64,000 nucleotides of DNA from Coenobita brevimanus (lineage: Eukaryota; Arthropoda; Malacostraca; Decapoda; Coenobitidae), in the NCBI GenBank assembly GCA_032717465.1, contig CM064690.1:26121653-26185652 (forward strand), read 5' to 3'. Position numbers and translations under genes: made by a program. Within the stretch, counting starts at the first letter, position 1; each line of letters opens with the position of its first letter. Of the stretch, positions 46,136 through 56,309 are shown piece by piece. The notes under the pieces are model-generated. The model saw only the letters and a list, made by a program, of their open reading frames with translations. It was not told the DNA's origin and made no database searches.

Positions 46136-46754
46136 ACTGTTTCTACAGGCCTATCATGTACACGTCAGTATATATATGCATAGCTTTGAATTATATAAAC
46201 ACATCATCTGAGATCTAATGGCACATTTCCCACACAGTTACAAACTGAATGTGTGTAAATTGTGAGTTTTGTTTGTGTATAATGCCAGCAATAAGTAAAT
46301 CCTCATTTAATAATTGATATATATTCCCATAAATTGCTGATTGCGTGAAGTTAGGGTCAGGTCCCAATTAACGTTGATCTTTCACAGCACACCCTTGAGA
46401 TTAAGTAAGAAGCATATTATGTGAAAAGTGTTTGTATTTTTGAATGACAGATTAAGAGAGAAACTGTGTTTAGTGAAAGTATCTTAAATGAGGAATTACT
46501 GATAGGGGTTTGCCAGTAAATTATTATTATTATTATTATTATTATTATTTGACTAACAAGCAGTTTTTGAAGCATAAACTAATGATATCACTTGTTGGCA
46601 TTAATACTACAAAGGAAAACAAAGTTGAGTGTGTATTCTCTGTGTGTTTTAGTATTGTATTAGGCTTCATCTTCTCCTCCTCGTTCTTCTCTTCCTCCCC
46701 TTATCGTATTAGGCTTCCTCTTCTCATTCTTCTCTTCCTCCTCCTAACCTTACC
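46136..46754. other. AT-rich spacer with (ATT)n
   Basis: An ATT microsatellite (46521-46549) and a CT-rich stretch near 46670-46745 precede the CCA array. A phrase 'cgtattaggcttc(a/c)tcttctc' is duplicated at about 46658-46735. No gene. Confidence 0.6.
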
Positions 46755-48630
46755 ACCCTGCAACCCACCTTACTACCACCACCACCACCACCCTGCAGCC
46801 CACCCTACTACCACCACGACCGCCCTGCAACCCACTCTACTACCACCACCACCACCTGTAACCCACCCTACCACCACCACCACCACCACCACCCTGCAAC
46901 ACACCCCACCACCCTGCAACACACCCCACCACCACCACCAACCCTGCAATCCACCCAACCACCACCACCACCACCCTGCAACCTGCCCTACCACCACCAC
47001 CACAGCCCTGCAACCCACCCTACCACCACCACCACAGCCCTGCAACCCACCCTACCACCACCACCACAGCCCTGCAACCCACCCTACCACCACCACCACA
47101 GCCCTGCAACCCACCCTACCACCACCACCACAGCCCTGCAACCCACCCTACCACCACCACCCCCACCACAGCCCTGCAACCCACCCTACCACCACCACCC
47201 CCACCACAGCCCTGCAACCCACCCTACCACCACCACCCCCACCACAGCCCTGCAACCCACCCTACCACCACCACCCCCACCCCCACCACCACCCCACCCC
47301 CACCACCCCCCCTACCACCCCACCCCACCCCCACCCTACCACCACCCCCCCTACCACCACCACCACTCTCAGCCTACCACCCTACCACCACCACCCCCAC
47401 CCCTACCACCCTACCACCACCACCCCCACCCCTACCACCCTACCACCACCACCCCCACCCCTACCACCCTACCACCACCACCCCCACCCCTACCACCCTA
47501 CCACCACCACCCCTACCACCCTACCACCACCACCCCTACCACCCTACCACCACCACCCCTACCACCCTACCACCACCACCCCTACCACCCCTACCACCAC
47601 CACCCCTACCACCCTACCACCACCACCCCTACCACCCTACCACCACCACCCCTACCACCCTACCACCACCACCACCACCCCACCACCACCCCACCACCAC
47701 CACCACCACCACCACCACCACCCCACCACCACCACCCCACCACCACCACCACCACCACCACCACCACCACCACCACCACCACCACCACCACCACCCCACC
47801 ACCACCACCACCACCACCACCACCACCACCACCACCACCACCACCACCACCACCACCACCACCCCACCACCACCACCACCACCACCACCACCACCACCAC
47901 CACCACCACCACCACCACCACCACCACCACCACCACCACCACCACCACCACCACCACCACCACCACCACCACCACCACCCCACCACCACCACCACCACCC
48001 CACCACCACCACCACCACCACCACCACCACCACCACCACCACCACCACCACCACCACCACCACCACCACCACCACCACCACCCCACCACCACCACCCCTA
48101 CCACCACCACCCCACCACCCCCACCACCACCACCACCACCTCCCCCCACCACCACCACCACCCCCACCACCACCACCACCACCCCCACCACCACCACCAC
48201 CACCACCACCACCACCACCACCACCACCACCACCACCACCACCACCACCACCACCACCACCACCACCACCACCACCACCACCACCACCACCACCACCACC
48301 ACCACCACCACCACCACCACCACCACCACCACCACCACCACCACCACCACCACCACCACCACCACCACCACCCCACCACCACCACCACCACCACCACCAC
48401 CACCACCCCACCACCACCACCCCCACCCCACCACCACCCTGTAACCCACCCCTACCCCACCACCACCCTGTAACCCACCCCTACCCCACCACCACCCTGT
48501 AACCCACCCCTACCACCACCCTGTAACCCACCCCTACCACCACCCTGTAACCCACCCCTACCACCACCCTGTAACCCACCCCTACCACCACCCTGTAACC
48601 CACCCCTACCACCACCCTGTAACCCACCCA
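46755..48630. repeat. 1.9-kb CCA-based composite array
   Basis: It has four zones: (1) irregular CCA with ccctgcaacccaccc spacers, to ~46980; (2) a higher-order unit of about 33 bp (accaccaccacagccctgca plus acccacccta) to ~47270; (3) CCCTACCACCACCACCCC-type units, then nearly pure CCA with scattered CCCC slips, to ~48430; (4) about eight units of ~23-28 bp (accaccctgtaacccacccc) to the end. The 644-codon plus frame and the overlapping minus frames change between poly-His, poly-Thr and poly-Pro at each slip and have no gene features. Confidence 0.97.
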
Positions 48631-48639
48631 TGCTATTCC

Positions 48640-49010
48640 CTGCCCTGCCCTTCTGGGTCCTGCTGTTCTTGCCTTGGTGTGTCCTACCTTTCCATACCTG
48701 TTATTCTCGTCCTGCTGTGTCCTGCCCATCCATGTTGCTGTGTCCCACTCTGCTGTAGTCTTGCCTTATTGTGCCCTGCCCTGTGATATCTGCTATTCTT
48801 TCCTTACTGTGTCCTGCTATGACCTGCCCTGCTGTCTCAGTGTCCTGCTGTTCTTGCCGTGTTGTTTCCTATGTCCTGCTTGTCTTGCCCTGCCATGTCA
48901 TCTGTTCTATGTCTTGCTGTTTCCTTCCATGTTGTCTTTACTATGTCCTGCTGTCATACTCATTTACCTGTCCTGCTGTCCTTCCTCTGCTGTGCTCCAT
49001 GTGTCTTGTT
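48640..49010. repeat. Degenerate TGTCCTGCTGT repeat
   Basis: Variants of tgtcctgctgt and ttgccctgc recur more than fifteen times with irregular spacing, giving Cys/Leu/Pro-rich frames in all plus frames. It looks like an old, decayed short-period tandem repeat next to the CCA array. Confidence 0.7.
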
Positions 49011-49164
49011 TTGCTTGTTTATATATTTGTTTTATACTTTCATGTCTTATGAATATATGTTCCTGATCAGCTTTTGTCTTGAGTTTGTTTTCCAAATGCT
49101 AATATTTTTTGTAAGTGCATTTTTTTTTTTTCTAAGTTGAAATTTGGAATATGTAAGTTACTTA

Positions 49165-49300
49165 TATATGTATAGTACTTTGAAAAATATCAGAAGAAGA
49201 ATACCAATAGACATGAATAGTATGAAGTGATGTCTACTTCGTACTATTCATGTCTATTGGTATTCTTCTTTCTGATATTTTTCAAAGTACTATACATATA
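49165..49300. repeat. Stem-loop 1: 64-bp near-perfect inverted repeat
   Basis: The left arm 49165-49228 and right arm 49236-49300 are reverse complements with one mismatch and one inserted base. The loop is 7 nt (gatgtct). AT-rich. Confidence 0.95.
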
Positions 49301-49392
49301 TTGTACAAAGAAGGTATATAATAAAGACATTGTAATAATACATTGGTTTTATTTCCACTAGCTGTACACAAGAGTGGTGCAAGTCAAAAAAT

Positions 49393-49492
49393 AACCTATC
49401 TCGATAAATCGGCCAGAGAAATACGGACTGGCAACCCCAAGGAGTGAGGGTTGCCAGTCCGTATTTTCGTGGCCGATTTATCGAGAAAGGTT
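49393..49492. repeat. Stem-loop 2: 45-bp inverted repeat
   Basis: Arms 49393-49437 and 49448-49492 pair with about four mismatches around a 10-nt loop (caaggagtga). The stem includes atacggactggcaaccc and its complement. It is unrelated in sequence to stem-loop 1. Confidence 0.95.
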
Positions 49493-49534
49493 CTGTGCCC
49501 TACCCCAAGATGCTTCGACGAGCGTGCCCTTCAA

Positions 49535-49624
49535 ATCACTGTGTAGATGCCATGTCTTGTATTGCTCTGCCCACCTAATGCCAGGCAGAGCTATACAAGA
49601 ACACATGGCATACAACAAAGTGAT
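49535..49624. repeat. Stem-loop 3: ~37-bp imperfect inverted repeat
   Basis: The left arm 49535-49571 pairs with 49584-49624. The core tcttgtattgctctgcc pairs with ggcagagctatacaaga, then there are a 3-nt bulge, a paired catggcat and a closing atcac/gtgat. The shape, with bulges and a 12-nt loop, resembles a microRNA precursor, but no expression evidence exists here. Confidence 0.8.
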
Positions 49625-49636
49625 CAAAAGGGCTAC

Positions 49637-49697
49637 TTAACATGCATTAGCAAACACTGTGTGCAACACGCAACGTGTGTTTGCTAATGCATGTTAA
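49637..49697. repeat. Stem-loop 4: perfect 21-bp inverted repeat
   Basis: Arms 49637-49657 and 49677-49697 are exact reverse complements (left arm ttaacatgcattagcaaaca plus c). The 19-nt loop contains further self-complementary gtgttgc-type sequence. Confidence 0.93.
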
Positions 49698-49767
49698 ACA
49701 ATACATAACATTAAGCAATGCAACATTAGTCAACATGGGATAATAGGGGGCAGTTCAAAAGGGGTAC

Positions 49768-49826
49768 TTAACATGCATTGCTAAACACCGTGTGCACCAC
49801 GCAACGTGTTTGCTAATGCATGTTAA
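49768..49826. repeat. Stem-loop 5: duplicated relative of stem-loop 4
   Basis: Arms 49768-49788 and 49806-49826 pair with two mismatches. The surrounding ~130 bp (about 49757-49889) is a diverged tandem copy of about 49626-49756, which carries stem-loop 4. Confidence 0.92.
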
Positions 49827-49884
49827 ACATTAATACATAACATTTAGCAATGCAACATTACTCAACATGGGATAGTAAGGGGCA

Positions 49885-50185
49885 GTGGGAAGAGTTTGGG
49901 GTCGGGACTAGAAGTGGTAAGAGGGCAGTGGGGAGTTTAGTGGAGAGGGTTGGGGGTGGAGCTAGGGGGCGGTGGGGACTAGGGGTGGTAAGGAAAAGTG
50001 GGGAGGGTTTGGGGGGGTTGGGGATGGGGGCTAGGAGGCAGTATAGGGATTTGGGGGTGGGAGCATGGGGTAGGTAATGGGGCGACGGGGAGTCAGGGTG
50101 GGAGTGGGAGCGGTTATAGGGCAGCAGGGGGGCCGGGGTCGGGGTGGTGTGTAGGTGTGGTGGAGTGGGGGGGGGGAGGGACAGC
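49885..50185. repeat. G-rich irregular repeat
   Basis: G runs with tggggactaggggtggtaag-like phrases. The Gly/Arg/Trp and Pro/Ser frames are compositional. Confidence 0.8.
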
Positions 50186-50329
50186 ATATTCGGACACCCA
50201 GCTTTTTGGCCCTAATACCCTTGGAGAGCATATGCGGACACTTATCTTTTAGGGGTTAACTGGGCAATGCAAGAATATTAGTCCAAATGGCATATATCTA
50301 AGGACTAAGTATGGCCAATTAACCCATTC

Positions 50330-53300
50330 TGTACAAGGGGGTTTTACTCCTGCTAACACCAGACTTTTATTCAGCTTATGGTTGATTTCTTACTGGACGG
50401 GACTTTACAGCCTTTCTTCAGTACAAAAGGTCTTAAGCTGAGTAAAATTGTGTGGCAGCAAGAATTAACTTTAATACAATCATCTGGACCTAGCAGTAAT
50501 ATTTCACAGTTTAGTAAGGATTACCTATGTCATCTCACGAGAGCAAGACTGAAGTCTGTACCAAGGGCTTCTACTCTGTTGGCTGTATTTTCACACAAGG
50601 CAGTAAATCTGATTTAAATTATATGCTTGACATTAAATGAAACATTATCTTCTGTTTTAATAAATTTTAATCACTTGTGTCAATCTCATCCACACTGTCA
50701 TGCCACCAGAAAACTTTAGCTTGGTAAAGTTCTCTTTAAGTAACATTAAACTTTTCAAGCACAGTACAAACTCTCAAATCTGTTTTTTTCAAATTACATC
50801 CTATTGACCAATATTTTTTTTTTAATCCAATAAAGGGGACATTGTATCCTTGTCTTCATACAATACATGATAATACTATAATTTCCAGACTTGAGATAAG
50901 TTACTGTTAACTCCTAAACTGCAGCACTATGAAGGAAAGTTTTTAGCATTAAATTTAGTTGAGCATTTGTGTGTGTGTGTGTGTTTTTTTTAAAAATCTG
51001 CTACAGTATATGGGAGTAAAACGGTTTACAAAGAACTGCACCAATAATAATAATGAGGAGGGGAGGGGGGAGATATTAAGTAGGTAGAGTGACCAACAAA
51101 AACCCATTCCACTCTCACAAAAGCAAAAGAGCTGAAGACAGATTTTGACCACAGTTCCCACGTTAACATTGCTACAATCTCAGTTGTACATTTCAAAACT
51201 TAATTTTCCCTTACTGCTTTAGATCCAAGCATTTCGGATTTCAGAGTTTGTACGGTTTAGTTACTCAGGAGTTTACAAATGTACATTTATCTCTGTGTGA
51301 AAATACTGAGCCCCATGCAAAATAATAAGGGTCATTTCATTCAGACTGAGAAGGCAAAGATGGACAAGCATCAAATTTAATACATTCTGAGTCAGAGGCC
51401 AGATGTGATGTATTACCCTTGTTTCATTTTACAATCATGTAGCAATATAAAGTCATCTTCAAATAAATGACCATCTTACCCTCAGTTCTATTAATTCAGC
51501 CATGAACAGGTTACAGGGACTACCACATTTCTCACCTTAAGACTTTCAATTAGACATCAAGCTTTCAAAAACAGTTTATGACACCTTTTAAGAACACCCT
51601 TGTATGAGTTAGTTTATCTATTTAAGCAGTTCTAGCATATATTTTGTGCCAATGACAGTAAAAAACGAATGAACTTAGACTGACTTTTGCAGTTAACACT
51701 TTCCAATCATACTAAAATATTTACAGTTTACGAAAAATGGCATGTCTTCAAAATACTCTCTCTGCAATGCAGCTGTATCGAAACAAGTGCTTTATTATTT
51801 TTTTTTATTATTTCCTTTGAAAACTACGACTGGCTCTAAAAAACCAGCCAAGTTTTCAACAATATGGAATATTTATAATTTGTCATGAACAAGGCAGAGG
51901 CATGCATGAATATTGGAGCCTTTATAAAAGACTTGTAATAATATTCTTCCTCAAATCAATTTTAAAATATAAGAAGCTAGTTAAAAAGAAATGTTTAAAT
52001 ATTTACCAAAACTAAGAACTGTCCATCCAAAAATCAAGCAACCCTTCATAAAACAGTCTTATGGTGAAATATATAGTACTGTTCTGTACCACAGCATAAG
52101 CATTATTATTCAAATGCATTTATATATCAATGTATTTATTGAAAAAATGCAATTTTTAAAGCTCATCATATGCAGAAAGTGCATATACAGCCTGTCTTTC
52201 TGATCTTCAATACCTAGTCCTGTATCCTACAAGATTCATGTCTAGCATAATTTTTAGTACAGGTACAACACCAATTTTCTGGCACCCTTAGTTCCAGGGC
52301 CATGCCGGATGAACTGCTCTGTTAGACTAACAGGACCAACAGAGGTCATTTATCTGACTCGCTGTTCTTCAATGGAATCACACGTTACACTTTTTAAGGA
52401 GCAACCGAGCCTGGTTCGTTATTAAGCTACCTGACAAGTCTCTCTCATCCGACAATGTCAAAACCATTCCATCATCGCTTATCATGCTCAGTATTCTTAC
52501 AACCTTTCATAGTTTTTCCTAATATTCATTCGCTTCTTCAAATCAGTGAGCAGAATTTCAGTATTTTTTCCCCTTTGTTTATATCGTAAGCAATTGATGA
52601 ACCAACACAATATGTTAACATCTATACAGGATTTTTTTTTATCCTTTATTTTTTTAAGTGTAAAATATCTTTCAGCATTAAATTCCCCCAAACTGCTGTT
52701 AATACACCACTCTAGCCAGACAGGCAAGAGAACATTCTGGCAGCCGGTACAGTACCATGGTAATGGCATGCCTCATGGAGACTACCTTCCTTTGGCAAAC
52801 AATCCAGAAATGTAATAATGCTTTATGGAATCAGCATTCACTCAGTGGATACCAGTGGTGATATAATACTGATGGGTAAACTTTACTAAAAGAATGAGAA
52901 ATTTAATGTGTTGTATTCAAACGAACAGAAATTGATGGTTAGGAATGGTTAATTGTGAGAATTTCGTATTCAGAAAAAATACATTAATAACAATGCTGGT
53001 TTAAAGTTAGGTGAGATATATGAGAGAACAGGGTCATCTGCTCACAAGTGAGACTAGCAGAATTAGTATAAACACTGCTAATTCAGTCCCTCCAGTCATT
53101 TTAAGGGATATTCTTCTGGTACTAGGCTAAAAAGTGAATGTAAACTTATGGGTCCTGAAGCAACTGGCATTTATTCCACTTCACTGCTTTATTTGGTAAT
53201 TGAAGATGGTTACTGCGGTACTCTGGCAGACCAATTAACCACAGTCTAGGAGGTTTGTCTACTGAAAGAGACTGCTGTTTACACTTGACACCACTCCAGA

Positions 53301-53643
53301 TATTTGCATCTTTTTAGGAGCCAAAATGAGGGTTAAATGTACGTAAAATGAGAGAAAAATCAGAAAATTTAAGAATCACCACCACGACATGCACTGTAAT
53401 CAATCCCAGTGATCACGCACTACACTATTAACACTATCCACCCGGTGACCAAGTCTGGCGGGCACGGAATGTGCCCTCTCATAGTTTTGTACAGTATAGT
53501 TAGTGCTGGTTCATCTGATGCTGGAAAACTGATGTTGTACCTGTATTATTTACAGCTCAGCACAATTCAGATTTGACTCATTTAAGTCAGACTGACAATA
53601 CTAATGTGTAACTTCACTGATACTCTTGGTAACTTGCTTTCGC
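50330..53643 (-). other. Repeat-poor AT-rich tract; candidate long 3' UTR
   Basis: About 3.3 kb without microsatellites or recognisable mobile elements, unusual for this window. On the minus strand it lies directly downstream of a candidate terminal exon (53644-53694) and contains several AATAAA signals (tttatt on plus, for example near 53198, 52649, 52134, 51791 and 50369). Open frames are short and unremarkable on both strands. This fits a long AT-rich 3' UTR but also ordinary intergenic DNA. Confidence 0.3.
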
Positions 53644-53694
53644 CTAAACATAACGGCCAGTCTTGAAACCAAACTTGATGTGGTAACTCACCAT
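53644..53694 (-). CDS. Candidate short terminal exon
   Basis: On the minus strand a textbook acceptor (a T-rich run catttttatttgtttttgcag) is followed immediately by a frame reading MVSYHIKFGFKTGRYV and a TAG. A second frame also stays open for 38 codons after the acceptor (GELPHQVWFQDW onward), so the reading phase is undecided. I do not recognise the peptide. No upstream exon was identified with confidence. It could be the last coding exon of a gene whose 3' UTR fills the following 3 kb, or chance. Confidence 0.3.
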   Translation of the reverse strand: MVSYHIKFGFKTGRYV

Positions 53695-54013
53695 CTGCAA
53701 AAACAAATAAAAATGTTACTCTCTGGGGAGGAGGGCTACAGTAAAACGAAATGCTATGGGTAACAAGGTTACAGATTTTAAAAACTGTGGGAGGGTTAGT
53801 CAAATTGTAACCTCTCTGGATATTAGGAGGGTTACAGAAAATAGAAACCTTATGCTCTGGGGTGAGGTGGTGGTAAATTTAAATATGAACCCCCTTTATT
53901 CCTGAGTCTAGTTTATTCTTGCTGCCTCCAGATTTTATTCTAAATATATACCTGAATGCTGTTATATATACCTGAATGCTGTTATATCTACAGTACCTTT
54001 AAAGGTGACAAAG

Positions 54014-54268
54014 CATTAGAAGAAATACACTGGTGGTTTGGCCATAGGGTGAGGATGGAGAGCAAGAGACTGAAAGAGGTGGAGGGGGGAAGAGGGAGTG
54101 GGGGGCCAAGGATGAGTTAGGGGGATGGAGTGGACAGGTATATGAGAGAGGTGGGTGTTAACTAGCAGGGCAGTGAAATGGCAGGGGACAGGGCAACATG
54201 GAGGCATTTGTTTATGGCCACCCCTTATGGGATTAAGGCGTCTGGCAATAGAGATACACAGACTTTAA
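54014..54268 (+). pseudogene. LINE family A 3' end
   Basis: The translated pieces YTGGLAIG and RMESKRLKE, then a segment equivalent to GVDRYMREVGV, are followed by gtgaaatggcaggggacagg, caacatggaggcatttg and gggattaaggcgtctggcaa, ending in an agagatacacaga tail. 5'-truncated. Confidence 0.75.
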
Positions 54269-54439
54269 ATTAACCGACAACAACCAAGGTGGTGTTGGAA
54301 GGTGACATACTGAGGGCTAGTCACCCAAAACCCCTCCAAAAGGGGATTAACCCCATATAAAACCCTATACCTGTACTGCATAATATTCAAACAGAAAAAC
54401 TGTAAAGCTGCCTTGAAGCTGAGTGGAGAGGATGGAGGA

Positions 54440-54660
54440 TGGCAATTGGGTGTGGAAAGTAAGATGTGTGAATGTCGACGGTTGAGGTGCAAAAGGCAGA
54501 CCGAAAAAGATCTGGGATGTGGTCGTAGTGTGGGCTCGGATATGGGACTGAATAGGGAGGAAGCCAAATATTGACCAGCATGGAGGGCCGCCATTAGGTA
54601 ACTATGGTTGAAGCATGCAAGCATGTTGGTGCCTCTACAAATGGTACAAAAATATACAAC
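54440..54660 (+). pseudogene. LINE family B 3' end
   Basis: A frame reads SDMGLNREEAKY, stop, PAWRAAIR, stop, the usual C-terminus of this LINE type. 'gggccgccattaggtaacta' and 'gcaagcatgttggtgcctct' follow, matching the other B tails. Confidence 0.7.
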
Positions 54661-55004
54661 TCCCTCCAAACTTGTCTGGCATATAAATTGAAGGTAGCAA
54701 GAATGAAGCAAGTCACTGGTCCGGAGTCAGCCACTACCACAATGACGTTCAGAACCCAGTTATGCAATCTTAATTATATATGGAATTATGGTTGGTAAAG
54801 TACTTCAGTCAGAACACCATGGTTCAAGTCCATGAGGTTACAGGAGGCTATGTCAAGGCTATGAGGAACATGGCCTACATCTCAACTCTTAAATGCTATT
54901 CTAGCCTCCGGCCTCTAAGCTCTGAAAGGGGACAAAATGGGATTTGGCTGTTACTCTAGTTATGGAGCAAAACTCGGCAACTTTTAAACAGCACAGTGAA
55001 AAGT

Positions 55005-55200
55005 GTGACCATCTTGGGTATGGCTGTGAGACACTGACCACAAAAGACCTGGGACAAGGTCATAGTGTGGCCTCAGGGATAAGGGACTGAATAGGGATGC
55101 TGCCAGACATGAAGCAGCATGAAGGGTCGCCATCAGATAACCAAAGCAGACTCAGGCATGCATGTTGGGGCCTTTAAGTAAACAAAACTAATACATCTAT
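55005..55200 (+). pseudogene. LINE family B 3' end
   Basis: The order is the same as at 54.4 kb: a 'gacctgggacaaggtcatag' block, 'gggactgaatagggatgctg', a catgaagggtcgccatcaga block and 'gcatgcatgttggggccttt'. It is heavily decayed. Confidence 0.6.
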
Positions 55201-55539
55201 ATTCAGACACCATACTGCAAGACCACATGAAACTGCAGTAATGAACCACCACCACCTGAACCACTCACTCCCAGTTCAGAAGGTTTCCTAGATAGATCAT
55301 TACAATCTACCTTAAAAACAGCTCAAAGCTGTTTAAGACCATACACACTTATCGTTATAGCAGTTTATATACCTATGATAAAAGCTTTCTTCTTGTTTTT
55401 CTACTAATGTTCATTGTATCCTCAAGCTGGGTCTTATATTAAATATTTGTTGGAGCTGGTGTAAACCGACAGTTTTGTTTTGGTGCCTCGATAAATTAAC
55501 CGTGGGTAATTAAGATTTCAAGTTCCCAACAGACAGGTG

Positions 55540-55639
55540 GCTACTTGCTGTGCGTGCATTGGAGCCTCAGGCAGACGTCTGCTGGGAGACAATGAGTGAG
55601 GTTTGGCTGTGGCTGCTAGTGTTTATGAGGAGCACTGAC
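55540..55639 (+). other. Candidate first coding exon with signal-peptide-like start
   Basis: A locally GC-richer segment contains gacaATGagt at 55592 and reads MSEVWLWLLVFMRSTD, ending exactly at a strong donor (ctgac|gtaagt). The hydrophobic run WLWLLVFM would suit a signal peptide or membrane anchor. Downstream exons were not found, so this remains a suggestion. Confidence 0.25.
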
Positions 55640-56309
55640 GTAAGTTAACATATCCTTGAACCACAAAGTTACTCTACTGATGAGTTTATACCATATTATG
55701 GCTATTCATTTAACTGTTCTATTTGAATATTTGTGTACTGTAGAGTGAAGCAACAGGTTATTAGGATTTTCTTTTTTCAGTTGAACAGTGCAGTTACATT
55801 ATGTGAGATGTCTACGGGAATAAAGACTATGTATCTATCTGTCATAGTTTCTGTTCAACCTAACTGCTGGCAGCCACACTTATCATCCCTGTACGACAAA
55901 CAGCTTAACAATCCGTACAACATACCAATAATACACATTTGCTAAAAATAGGGCAAAACTTACTCCTTTACAGAAAGTAAATTACAGCTTTCTCACAAAC
56001 CAAAGTTCATCTTTCCAAACATGAAAATGTATTTTTTACAACCAGGGCAAAATTTACCTCAGACCAAAGAGACCTTTATGACAAACTGACCTTGACAGAA
56101 GACCAAAACTGACCCTTACAAACAAGGCAATATTCACCTATATGGACACAACAAAACTAAATCTCTTGAGAAGAGCAACACAGACCTTTACAAACAGTAA
56201 CAATGACCTCTTTAATAAGCAGAGCAACACTGACCTTTATGAACATCAAAATTTAACTCTATGAACATTCTGCAATATTTTACTAAGAACAAGACATAAG
56301 GTAACATGG
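55640..56309. other. No gene recognised
   Basis: AT-rich. A short phrase of the type 'gacctttacaaacag' or 'gacctttatgaaca' recurs irregularly at about 56070-56240, a weak degenerate repeat. Confidence 0.5.

Noticed and set aside
46510..48444. A 644-codon open frame on the plus strand and 265-codon frames on the minus strand
   Set aside because: Poly-His/Thr/Pro or Gly/Val/Trp translation of a CCA array; the residue type changes at each single-base slip and several frames are open at once.
49850..50252. Gly/Arg-rich frames
   Set aside because: Explained by the G-rich irregular repeat; no motif or start context.
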